Shown here piece after piece: positions 1-6,470 of a stretch of 6,590 nt of DNA (position 1 is the stretch's first letter; every line of letters starts with the position of its first letter). A program made the translations under genes and the position numbers. A model generated the notes under the pieces. The model did not search any database, was not told the origin of the DNA, and worked only from the letters and a program-made list of their open reading frames with translations. Source of the DNA: Planctomycetaceae bacterium UBA969 (GTDB lineage: Bacteria > Planctomycetota > Planctomycetia > Gemmatales > Gemmataceae); contig DBCB01000146.1 of the NCBI GenBank assembly GCA_002303765.1, positions 2,944 through 9,533 on the forward strand. Direction: 5' to 3'.

Positions 1-52
1 TATACGCAATCAGGGCAGCCATGCAAAGCATGCTTAACACCCTGTAACGCAT
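1..52 (-). CDS. 5' end of a further operon gene, probably exported (partial)
   Basis: An ATG at 52-50 shares its A with the TGA stop of the preceding gene (TGATG overlap). A GGAG Shine-Dalgarno sequence lies at 64-61, 8 bases upstream. The frame stays open to the window edge and gives 17 residues, MRYRVLSMLCMAALIAY. That is two arginines near the start followed by a hydrophobic stretch, which looks like the beginning of a Sec signal peptide or a membrane anchor. The one-base overlap implies translational coupling to the DapA-like gene, so the product should belong to the same pathway or process. The length is too short to name a family. In planctomycete operons of this type an exported sulfatase, glycoside hydrolase or another cytochrome-domain protein would be possible, but nothing visible here picks one. 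The start signals are good; the rest is off the window. Confidence 0.65.
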   Translation of the reverse strand, partial: MRYRVLSMLCMAALIAY

Positions 53-972
53 CACGATTGCTCCGGGGACATCGCTTTATCAAGAATTTGAAGCAACCTT
101 AATATTTCGGAAGAAGTTTCAAGGTCAAGATCCCAAGAGTAAGGCGACCTACGCACTTCGTTCTTAAATATCCCCCTATGCTTAAGAATGAATTTTTCGA
201 TTGCCAGAAATCCATCCAACCCCGCCTGCAACTGCAGGGCGACTATTGCGCAAATAGGAAAATAAACACGATAGGTCGTTTTTTCATCCCCTTTAACCAA
301 CGCATTCCACAACGAAACAATTCCATCAAGAAGATCAACACCAGGCATGGTGCCCGTGATCCCTCTCCTAAAACTATCTACCAACAAGATTCCTCCAGAA
401 CCTTCAAAGATTTTTGCTTTTCCTAATGATGCATCTCTTAAAGCGGAAAGATTTGGGCCGATTGGCGATGCTTCTGGTTTAAACAGAATCTTCTCGTTGC
501 CATAAAGTTCAAGTAACTGAATATAAATTCGCAGGGGAATCGCCTGGCCGACATAACCAGAAGCATCTTGAACAATCAAAGGTAGATTTACCTCTTCTGC
601 AAGGGTTCGAAAATGTTTTAAAACAGCTTCTTCTGGAAGGCTTGTAGTGACTGGAGGAATGGCCATGATACCATCGCAGCCTGCTTTTTCAGCAGCCTTG
701 GCATAAACCAATGCCTGCTTTGTGCTTTCAGCACCAATACCTGCAAAGGTTGCGCCTCTTCCTTCAGTAAACTGAACAATATGATTGGTTAGGGAGATTC
801 TTTCTTCGAATGTCAGTCGTAATATCTCCGAAACCATACCGGTGCCTAATCCTTGGGCTTTTACTGCAAAGATCCAATCGATTTCTTTTTTTAAAGTTTT
901 CTCATCGATTGTTCCGTCATCTTCAAATGGAACATGAACAATCGGTAACACCCCTGCTAATTTTTTTTTCAT
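52..972 (-). CDS. DapA/DHDPS-superfamily lyase, probable 2-keto-3-deoxy sugar acid aldolase or dehydratase
   Basis: A 306-residue cytoplasmic protein of normal length for the class I aldolase (beta/alpha)8 barrel of the dihydrodipicolinate synthase/N-acetylneuraminate lyase superfamily. The N-terminus GVLPIVHVPFEDDGTID (residues 7-23) matches the family's first strand. K165 in LFKPEA (163-168) sits where the Schiff-base lysine is expected. The family's GTTGE motif is GMVSE (45-49). By my alignment the catalytic tyrosine of the usual YNVP motif is Q135 in IVQDAS (133-138), and the second tyrosine region reads IPPVTTSLP (105-113). It is therefore unlikely to be lysine-pathway DapA. Next to a galactonate dehydratase-like gene, cleavage or dehydration of a 2-keto-3-deoxy aldonate is the best inference; the substrate is unknown. 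The open frame extends to a TTG at 984 inside the upstream gene, but there AGGTGA would touch the start. ATG 972, 5 bases after the upstream stop, is preferred. Confidence 0.9.
   Translation of the reverse strand: MKKKLAGVLPIVHVPFEDDGTIDEKTLKKEIDWIFAVKAQGLGTGMVSEILRLTFEERISLTNHIVQFTEGRGATFAGIGAESTKQALVYAKAAEKAGCDGIMAIPPVTTSLPEEAVLKHFRTLAEEVNLPLIVQDASGYVGQAIPLRIYIQLLELYGNEKILFKPEASPIGPNLSALRDASLGKAKIFEGSGGILLVDSFRRGITGTMPGVDLLDGIVSLWNALVKGDEKTTYRVYFPICAIVALQLQAGLDGFLAIEKFILKHRGIFKNEVRRSPYSWDLDLETSSEILRLLQILDKAMSPEQS
61..64 (-). promoter_or_regulatory. Ribosome binding site (GGAG) for the partial gene at 52
   Basis: GGAG on the minus strand, 8 bases before the overlapping ATG at 52. It lies inside the last codons of the DapA-like gene, as expected for a translationally coupled downstream gene, and is the main support for calling the partial gene. 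Confidence 0.55.
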
Positions 973-977
973 GACTA

Positions 978-2156
978 TTACCAATCACCTACACTGCCAT
1001 CGGTATAAAACACACGTTGCGGTAATTCCTGTTGGAATGGATGTTTCTTTAACTCGCCTTCATTAATTTTAATACCAAGCCCAGGTCGGGTATTGGGTTT
1101 TACAATCCTACCTTTACGCTCGGTAATAAAACCTTCTTCAACAACATCCTGCCTCCATGGAACATCATTATGAACTGTTTCGCAAATAATATAACTTGGT
1201 TGAGAAAACCCAAATTCAAGCGAAGCTGCAGTGCTAACTGGTCCTTGTGGGTTATGCGGGGCTAAAGATATTCGATAAGCTTCAGCTAATGCTGCTATTC
1301 GTCGGGCCTCACTTAATCCACCGCAATGCGTGATATCCAACTGGCAAATCTCACAGGCACGCGCTGCAAATAGATCCCTGAATGCCGCAAGATTTGTCAC
1401 CCTTTCACCTGTGGCAATCGGCGTGGAAACAGAACTATTAATTGCCGCAAGCCCTTCAATACTTTCAGGCCAACAAGGTTCTTCCAAAAAATACAAACCA
1501 TAAGGTTCCAGCGCTTTGGCAAACTGCATCCCCATTGCAGGTGATGGTCTAGCATGGCAATCAACCATAATATCAATGGAATCGCCAACAGCTTCACGCA
1601 TCGCAGAAACGCATGCCACCGCTGTTCGAATTGGTTTTAGCCCTTCTAAAGGAAGCGTAGGAGGAACCGCCATGGATTTAAAAGCCGTAAACCCATCTTC
1701 TACTGCCTGAAGCGCAAGGTCTGCAAAACGATTAGCGTCTTCAGAAGCGGTTTCATAAAAGTCTTCCATTTTTCCACCGCCTAGATGGCAGTAAGTGCGA
1801 ATATGATCACGAACCGGACCGCCCCATAACTTTGAGCAAGGAACTCCGAGCGATTTCCCCAGAATATCCCATAATGCAATATCAATTCCTGCAATAGCGG
1901 TAGACCGCACAATACCATTGCCATGCCAAAAATGCTGGCGGTACATCATCTGCCAAAGGTATTCAATCCGGGTTGGATCTTGCCCGATCAGAAGTTCCGC
2001 CAAATCATCAATAGCTCCAACAATACTTCTCGTATGCCATTCTAGCGTTGCTTCTCCCCATCCAAAAAGTCCATCTTGATCAGTTAATACTTTGACAAAT
2101 ATCCAGTTTCGCATTCGCGCATGGCATACATGAGATTCGATTGCAGTAATTTTCAT
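978..2156 (-). CDS. Enolase-superfamily (mandelate racemase/muconate lactonizing) sugar acid dehydratase, D-galactonate dehydratase-like
   Basis: A 392-residue member of the mandelate racemase subgroup, normal length. The N-terminal capping domain opens MKITAIESHV and contains FGWGEA (31-36), LIGQDP (56-61) and AGIDIALWDILGK (89-101), all close to E. coli DgoD as I recall it. The barrel supplies K160 (TAFKSM), D199 and H201 (VDCHARPS), E225 (FLEEP), E251 (ATGERV), D274 (LDITHCGG) and H301 (APHNPQGP). From D199 to H301 the spacing equals that of DgoD D183, H185, E209, E235 and H285 without a gap, so metal ligands and both histidines appear intact. The C-terminus GSVGDW also resembles DgoD. The reaction is probably aldonate to 2-keto-3-deoxyaldonate plus water in the cytoplasm; D-galactonate is the best guess, but other aldonates are possible. 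About 10 extra residues precede the K160 strand. Start: ATG 2156 rather than TTG 2183, on ribosome-site evidence and the usual MKI opening. Confidence 0.93.
   Translation of the reverse strand: MKITAIESHVCHARMRNWIFVKVLTDQDGLFGWGEATLEWHTRSIVGAIDDLAELLIGQDPTRIEYLWQMMYRQHFWHGNGIVRSTAIAGIDIALWDILGKSLGVPCSKLWGGPVRDHIRTYCHLGGGKMEDFYETASEDANRFADLALQAVEDGFTAFKSMAVPPTLPLEGLKPIRTAVACVSAMREAVGDSIDIMVDCHARPSPAMGMQFAKALEPYGLYFLEEPCWPESIEGLAAINSSVSTPIATGERVTNLAAFRDLFAARACEICQLDITHCGGLSEARRIAALAEAYRISLAPHNPQGPVSTAASLEFGFSQPSYIICETVHNDVPWRQDVVEEGFITERKGRIVKPNTRPGLGIKINEGELKKHPFQQELPQRVFYTDGSVGDW
985..990 (-). promoter_or_regulatory. Likely ribosome binding site (AGGTGA) for the DapA-like gene
   Basis: AGGTGA on the minus strand lies 12 bases before ATG 972, inside the last codons of the dehydratase gene. 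The spacing is somewhat long, so initiation is probably helped by coupling to the upstream stop at 980-978. It would lie zero bases from the alternative TTG at 984, which argues against that start. Confidence 0.4.
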
Positions 2157-2163
2157 AACCTTA

Positions 2164-2171
2164 CTTTCCTT
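2164..2171 (-). promoter_or_regulatory. Ribosome binding site (AAGGAAAG) deciding the dehydratase start
   Basis: AAGGAAAG on the minus strand ends 7 bases before ATG 2156. It falls inside the reading frame if the upstream TTG at 2183 were used, so it supports the shorter, 392-residue product. Confidence 0.6.
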
Positions 2172-2186
2172 TTGATCAAGCAACTA

Positions 2187-3578
2187 TCAAGCAATTATTT
2201 CATTAACCAAATTCCCATGCACATCGGTCAATCTGAAATCACGACCTGCATAACGATAAGTTAACTTTTCGTGATCCATGCCAAGCAAATGAAGCATTGT
2301 TGCATGAAGATCATGAACATGCACAGGTTTTTGTTCTGCCTTAAAACCAAACTCATCAGTAGAACCAACAACCGTTCCACCTTTTACTCCACCACCAGCT
2401 AACCAACAAGTAAAACCATAATGGTTATGATCTCTGCCACTAAGTCCAGGCATTTCAGCTACAGGAGTTCTGCCAAATTCACCGCCCCAAAGAACAAGCG
2501 TACTGTCAAAAAGTCCCCGTTGTTTAAGGTCCAAAAGAAAAGCAGCGATTGGTTTATCCCAATCACCAGCGAGCTTTTTATGCTGTTTCTCCAAACTATC
2601 ATGATTATCCCATGGTTGGCCTGCACCACTCCAAACTTGGATAAACCGAACACCTTTTTCAATTAATCGACGGGTATAAAGCAATTGCCGACCGTTAGTT
2701 GTATCGCCATAAAGTTCCCGTATAGACTTGGTTTCTTTTGTAAGATCAAAAGCATCAGTAGCTTCTGATTGCATACGAAAGGCAAGTTCAAAACTTCGGA
2801 TTCGGGATTCAAGTTGTGGATCAAAATTACGAGAAGCTAGATTTTGCTCATTAAAAAGCCGAACTAAATCCAACTGTTTTCTTTGTCGAGCGACGGGCAT
2901 TTCGGAATTCCGAATGAACGCGACAAGTTTTTCGGGGTCTGAATTTTTTGTATCTAGATAGGTTCCCTGAAATACACCAGGTAAAAAACTAGAGCGCCAA
3001 TTTTGCGTGGTCACAATAGGGTAACCACCCGGGCACATTACTACAAATCCAGGAAGGTTTTTGTTTTCAGATCCAAGGCCATAGGTTACCCAAGAACCAA
3101 AACTCGGACGGGGAAGACGGCCATCGCCACAATTCATTAACATTAATGATGGTTCATGATTTGGAACATCAGCATACATTGAACGGATAATGCACATATC
3201 ATCTATATGCATTGCAGTGTTTTCGAAAAGTTCGCTTACTTCAATTCCGGATTGCCCATGTTTTTTAAACTTAAAAGGTGAACGCATTGCTGCACCTGTT
3301 TTTCTTTCCGTACGAAGATTAGTTTCGGGCAAAGGCTTTCCGTGATACTTATTAAGCATTGGTTTAGGATCAAAAGTGTCTACCTGGGAAGGGCCACCAT
3401 TCATGAATAAATGAACAACATGTTTTGCTTTTGAAGGGTAATGCGATTTCTTTGGAGCAAGGGGATCCGTTTTTTCAACTTCAGCTTTGGATTCATTTGC
3501 CATAAGATCAGCAAGTGCCAATGAACCAATACCAGTTCCAGATCTTAACAAGGCTTCCCGCCTTGAAATTAAAGCCAT
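2187..3578 (-). CDS. DUF1501 protein, Tat-exported, alkaline phosphatase/sulfatase-like fold
   Basis: A 463-residue DUF1501 protein. It begins with a twin-arginine signal, SRREALL (5-11), followed by a weakly hydrophobic, glycine-rich stretch ending near ALADLMA (21-27). Family hallmarks follow: FMNGGPSQVDTFDPKP (58-73), FGSWVTYGLGS (160-170), PGFVVM (176-181), PWDNHD (322-327), WGGEFGRTP (364-372), GRDHNHYGFT (381-390) and VHVHDLHATMLH (419-430). The Asp/His-rich blocks (D67, D324, H326, H384, H386, H420, H422, H425) resemble the metal site of the alkaline phosphatase/sulfatase superfamily to which DUF1501 is assigned. No biochemical activity is established for the family as far as I know. 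The Tat signal suggests that it folds, probably with metal bound, before export. It starts 12 bases after the stop of the cytochrome/PSD1 gene, its usual partner in planctomycetes. The frame also allows a TTG at 3590, but GGAG at 3588-3585 points to ATG 3578. Confidence 0.93.
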   Translation of the reverse strand: MALISRREALLRSGTGIGSLALADLMANESKAEVEKTDPLAPKKSHYPSKAKHVVHLFMNGGPSQVDTFDPKPMLNKYHGKPLPETNLRTERKTGAAMRSPFKFKKHGQSGIEVSELFENTAMHIDDMCIIRSMYADVPNHEPSLMLMNCGDGRLPRPSFGSWVTYGLGSENKNLPGFVVMCPGGYPIVTTQNWRSSFLPGVFQGTYLDTKNSDPEKLVAFIRNSEMPVARQRKQLDLVRLFNEQNLASRNFDPQLESRIRSFELAFRMQSEATDAFDLTKETKSIRELYGDTTNGRQLLYTRRLIEKGVRFIQVWSGAGQPWDNHDSLEKQHKKLAGDWDKPIAAFLLDLKQRGLFDSTLVLWGGEFGRTPVAEMPGLSGRDHNHYGFTCWLAGGGVKGGTVVGSTDEFGFKAEQKPVHVHDLHATMLHLLGMDHEKLTYRYAGRDFRLTDVHGNLVNEIIA

Positions 3579-3584
3579 CTCGGT

Positions 3585-3588
3585 CTCC
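3585..3588 (-). promoter_or_regulatory. Ribosome binding site (GGAG) deciding the DUF1501 start
   Basis: GGAG on the minus strand lies 6 bases before ATG 3578 and overlaps the possible TTG start at 3590-3588. It therefore serves the ATG, giving a product four residues shorter than the longest open frame, with the twin-arginine motif at residues 6-7. Confidence 0.65.
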
Positions 3589-3590
3589 AA

Positions 3591-6278
3591 TTAGTCAACG
3601 AAGGTAAATTCATTGATAAGAAATAATCCATGAGTCAAATCCAACCAAGCTTCATTTTCAATTCCACCCATTACAAATTTAATCATCTGAAGTTTTTCTT
3701 TTTCCGTTGGTTTTCGGCCTAACACAGCAAGCATAATTGCATCTGCTTTTTGATCTGTGTTTTTAATTTCTTTAATTGTATTTAAATTCAAAACTTTCTT
3801 TGCGGCTTCCCGTACAAAAGGACCATTCATTAAATACAAAGCCTGTGGAGCTACCGTTGTGGAAGTTCTCTCCACGCTGGAAGAAGCAGGGTTGGGAATA
3901 TCAAATGTGGCAAGAAGGCTAGGAAAATCAAGTCTATCAATATAACCATAAACAGCTCTGCGATTTTTGCCTGTAAAAAAAGGAACCGAGGGGCCTCCTA
4001 ATTTTAAATCTAGACTCCCTGAAACTGATAAAACCGAATCATGAAGCGATTCAAAATCAAGCCGCCTGCGGTTCTGCTTCCATAAAAGCTTGTTTTCAGG
4101 ATCCACCTTAAGGCAATCTTCACGATCATTACTGGATTGTTTGTAAACATCTGAATTAACGATAAGTTTGTGAAGGTTTTTTATACTCCAATTGTTTTGC
4201 ATGAAAGTCATAGCAAGCCAATCTAGTAACTCGGGGTGACTGGGAAGATCGCCCCTTATCCCAAAATCACCTGGAGTTGTCACCAGACCAGTTCCAAAAT
4301 GGTGAGCCCATACTTGGTTTACAAAAACTCTGGCAGTTAGTGGGTTCGAATTTGAAGCAATAGATTTTGCTAATTCCAATCGCCCGCTTCCATTAACAAA
4401 AACCTGACGATTCGGGTCGAGTGCTTTAAGAAATTGTCTTGGTACTTTATCCCCAATCCGATTAGGTTGACCACGAATAAAAACAGTAGGTTCATAAAGA
4501 ATTTCAGAATCCACAAGAACCATAGATCTTGGTGGGCCTTTAACCGAATGTGCTTCAAGGTCTTTAATAAGGATCTTGTATTCGCCCTGTGTTGCACGAT
4601 CAGGAAAAAGGTCTAAAAACCCCCAATCCATAGCCAAAGGTGCATCAGCAGGAGAGTTTGGCCCATAAAGAGCAGAGCGAATCATTTCGGCGTTTTTATC
4701 AATCAAAGGCGTTTTAGCGCCAGAAGAAAGCCAGGCTTTCTCAGTTTCTACAAGAAGTTTTCCATAAATATCTGCCACCTGCCTCATTGATTTTGGGGGG
4801 ACCTCAAATGCATGTAAAACTTTCGGGTTGTCAGACTGTAGATTTCTGACCTCTAGTGCAGATTGAGAAAATGAAGAAGGATTGAGACTGGAATAACGAT
4901 GCCAGATTGCCCAAGTAGGGTCTTTTTGAATTTTCGTTCGTTCTAAAAATGCCCTCCATCTTGCAATCATTGCTGGATTAAGATCACCTTTATCTGCAAG
5001 CAGCATAAAATCATCCGCAGGAGGTTGATTACCAGCTTGATAAGCAGCAAAAAGATAATCTCCTGCTATAGCCCTTGCCTGAGTTACAAGATCGCGATGT
5101 TTTAACTGTACAAAATCGAGTAGTTTTTTTTCTTTGATTTTAAGTTCTAGCGCAAACTTTTTATATTCTTCGTTATTTGGCTCTTCTCCATAAAGAGGTG
5201 CGATCATGGGTTCAATGGAACTTCTCATAATTCCATATAGCGAATAATAATCAGATGTTGGTATCGGATCGAATTTGTGATCGTGGCATCGGGCACAAGA
5301 TACTGTAAGGCCCATTAACCCACGCGTCATGACATCGATTCGATCATCAATAATATCGTGGGTATTACCCATAAAGTGACCGCCAACGGTTAAAAAACCT
5401 AATGCTGCAAGTGACTTTTTATCTTTTGTTTCAATTTGATCTGCTGCTATTTGTTCGATGATAAATTGATTGTAAGGCAAATCATTATTAAAAGAATTGA
5501 TTACATAATCACGATAAGTCCAAGCCCATGGGTAGTTTTTATCTTCAAAAAAAACATAACCTTTATTATCCGCATACCTAGCAATATCAAGCCAATATCT
5601 GCCCCATCGCTCACCATACTTTGGGGAAGCAAGCAACCGATCAATTAATTTTGAGTAAGCTTCCGGGGATTGATCGTTTTCGAATGTGGAAATTTCCGAA
5701 TAAGAAGGCGGGATTCCAATCAAATCCAAAAACAAGCGTCGAATCAAAGTTCGTTTATCAGCAACCTTTGATTGACTTATAAAACTCTCACCTAATTTTT
5801 TGTTAATTAATGAATCAACAGGATTTAAAATCGCATTTACAGGCAGATCTATTTTTTTTACGGGAGAAAATGCCCAGTGTTCTCTATCAAGCTTTGAGTT
5901 TTTAGATCCTATCTTAACACTATCTGGCCAAGGCAAATCAATAGTAATCCATTTTTCAAAAGCTTTAATATCAATTTCAGGAAGTTTCCTATCACGAGGC
6001 ATTTTTAATTGCCCTTCGTGTTTTATCGATGAGATTAATTTGCTTGCGTTTGGGTTGCCCGGGATAACTACAGCACCATTTTTACCACCCTCAATTATCG
6101 CTTTCCTAGAATCTAGGCGCAGTCCACCTTTTTGCACTTCAAACCCATGACACTGAATACATCTTTCTGATAATACAGGTCGGATTGATCTTTCAAAAAA
6201 ATCATCTTCAACTTTGCCTGCTTTTGCATCGCACACAAAAAAAACTAAAAACAATAATAAGATTGAAATTTTTGACAT
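3591..6278 (-). CDS. Exported PSCyt1-DUF1549-DUF1553 (PSD1) c-type cytochrome protein
   Basis: An 895-residue exported protein. A Sec signal peptide covers residues 1-20, with a hydrophobic core at 5-15 and an AKA cleavage site before G21. The PSCyt1 domain spans about 25-120. It has haem motif C40-I-Q-C-H44, the GGLRLDSR block (51-58), VIPGNP (71-76) and M93 in KMP as the likely sixth haem ligand. DUF1549 follows at about 150-355, with DLIGIPPS (185-192), YGERWGRYWLDIARYAD (221-237) and a second CxxCH, C328-A-R-C-H332, in a CHDHKFDPIPTSDYY block. Residues 365-405 are charged and may form a coiled coil. DUF1553 covers about 635-890, including NPLTARVFVNQVWAHHFG (645-662), NRRRLDFESLHD (736-747) and APQALYLMNGPFV (810-822). 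No PA14, LamG or F5/8 carbohydrate module was seen in the middle. Electron transfer is implied by the haem sites; the biological role of the family is unknown. AAGGGA at 6287-6282 is only 3 bases from the ATG. It is the first secure gene of the operon. Confidence 0.93.
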   Translation of the reverse strand: MSKISILLLFLVFFVCDAKAGKVEDDFFERSIRPVLSERCIQCHGFEVQKGGLRLDSRKAIIEGGKNGAVVIPGNPNASKLISSIKHEGQLKMPRDRKLPEIDIKAFEKWITIDLPWPDSVKIGSKNSKLDREHWAFSPVKKIDLPVNAILNPVDSLINKKLGESFISQSKVADKRTLIRRLFLDLIGIPPSYSEISTFENDQSPEAYSKLIDRLLASPKYGERWGRYWLDIARYADNKGYVFFEDKNYPWAWTYRDYVINSFNNDLPYNQFIIEQIAADQIETKDKKSLAALGFLTVGGHFMGNTHDIIDDRIDVMTRGLMGLTVSCARCHDHKFDPIPTSDYYSLYGIMRSSIEPMIAPLYGEEPNNEEYKKFALELKIKEKKLLDFVQLKHRDLVTQARAIAGDYLFAAYQAGNQPPADDFMLLADKGDLNPAMIARWRAFLERTKIQKDPTWAIWHRYSSLNPSSFSQSALEVRNLQSDNPKVLHAFEVPPKSMRQVADIYGKLLVETEKAWLSSGAKTPLIDKNAEMIRSALYGPNSPADAPLAMDWGFLDLFPDRATQGEYKILIKDLEAHSVKGPPRSMVLVDSEILYEPTVFIRGQPNRIGDKVPRQFLKALDPNRQVFVNGSGRLELAKSIASNSNPLTARVFVNQVWAHHFGTGLVTTPGDFGIRGDLPSHPELLDWLAMTFMQNNWSIKNLHKLIVNSDVYKQSSNDREDCLKVDPENKLLWKQNRRRLDFESLHDSVLSVSGSLDLKLGGPSVPFFTGKNRRAVYGYIDRLDFPSLLATFDIPNPASSSVERTSTTVAPQALYLMNGPFVREAAKKVLNLNTIKEIKNTDQKADAIMLAVLGRKPTEKEKLQMIKFVMGGIENEAWLDLTHGLFLINEFTFVD

Positions 6279-6470
6279 ACTTCCCTTGGTGTGACTGTCA
6301 TTGCAATATCTTCATCAATTTTTAAAATTACAGCAAGAAATATCTAAATAATTAAGCAAAGAAAAATCTTAACTTTTATAGTATTGCAGTGAATAGTGTT
6401 CATTGTTTTAATTTTCCCAATTTTTATTACTAGAATTCAACAATCAACAGCAAAACCACAAGGATATTTT
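6279..6470 (-). promoter_or_regulatory. AT-rich leader, likely promoter region of the operon
   Basis: Positions 6311-6420 contain only 24 G or C in 110 bases, far below the flanking genes, and no open frame of note, which fits a promoter region. Several weak sigma70-like hexamers can be chosen, for example TATAAA-type sequence around 6374-6380 on the minus strand, but none has a good -35 at proper spacing, so no promoter is assigned. An imperfect palindrome at 6388-6404 could be an operator. Confidence 0.4.
6388..6404. promoter_or_regulatory. Imperfect palindrome, possible operator
   Basis: TGAA (6390-6393) and TTCA (6399-6402) flank a 5-base centre, and the outer bases A6388 and T6404 also pair, with one mismatch between. 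It sits in the AT-rich leader about 110 bases before the first start codon, a plausible place for a regulator site. Such short inverted repeats arise often by chance in AT-rich DNA. Confidence 0.2.

Noticed and set aside
364..405. Possible carbohydrate-binding domain between DUF1549 and DUF1553 (protein residues 364-405 and beyond)
   Set aside because: The segment is charged and helical-looking and shows no PA14, LamG or discoidin pattern. The coordinates given here are protein residues; in DNA the segment is about 5064-5189.
178..426. 82-codon plus-strand open frame opposite the DapA-like gene
   Set aside because: Antisense to conserved barrel sequence, no ribosome site of note, low-complexity charged translation; a shadow frame.
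973..984. Overlap of the dehydratase and lyase genes by using TTG 984
   Set aside because: AGGTGA would directly abut that TTG, and the added residues MVIV precede a typical family start MKKKLAG at ATG 972.
2157..2183. Nine-residue N-terminal extension of the dehydratase from TTG 2183
   Set aside because: The extension contains the AAGGAAAG ribosome site, and family members usually start at MKI, matching ATG 2156.
2421..2961. Plus-strand frames of 77-81 codons and a minus-strand 67-codon frame within DUF1501
   Set aside because: All overlap well-conserved DUF1501 blocks in other frames and have no independent support.
5800..6150. 116-codon plus-strand open frame opposite the PSCyt1 domain
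   Set aside because: It lies wholly antisense to a region with clear PSCyt1 motifs (GGLRLDSR, VIPGNP, KMP), and its translation resembles no family I know; it is a shadow frame.
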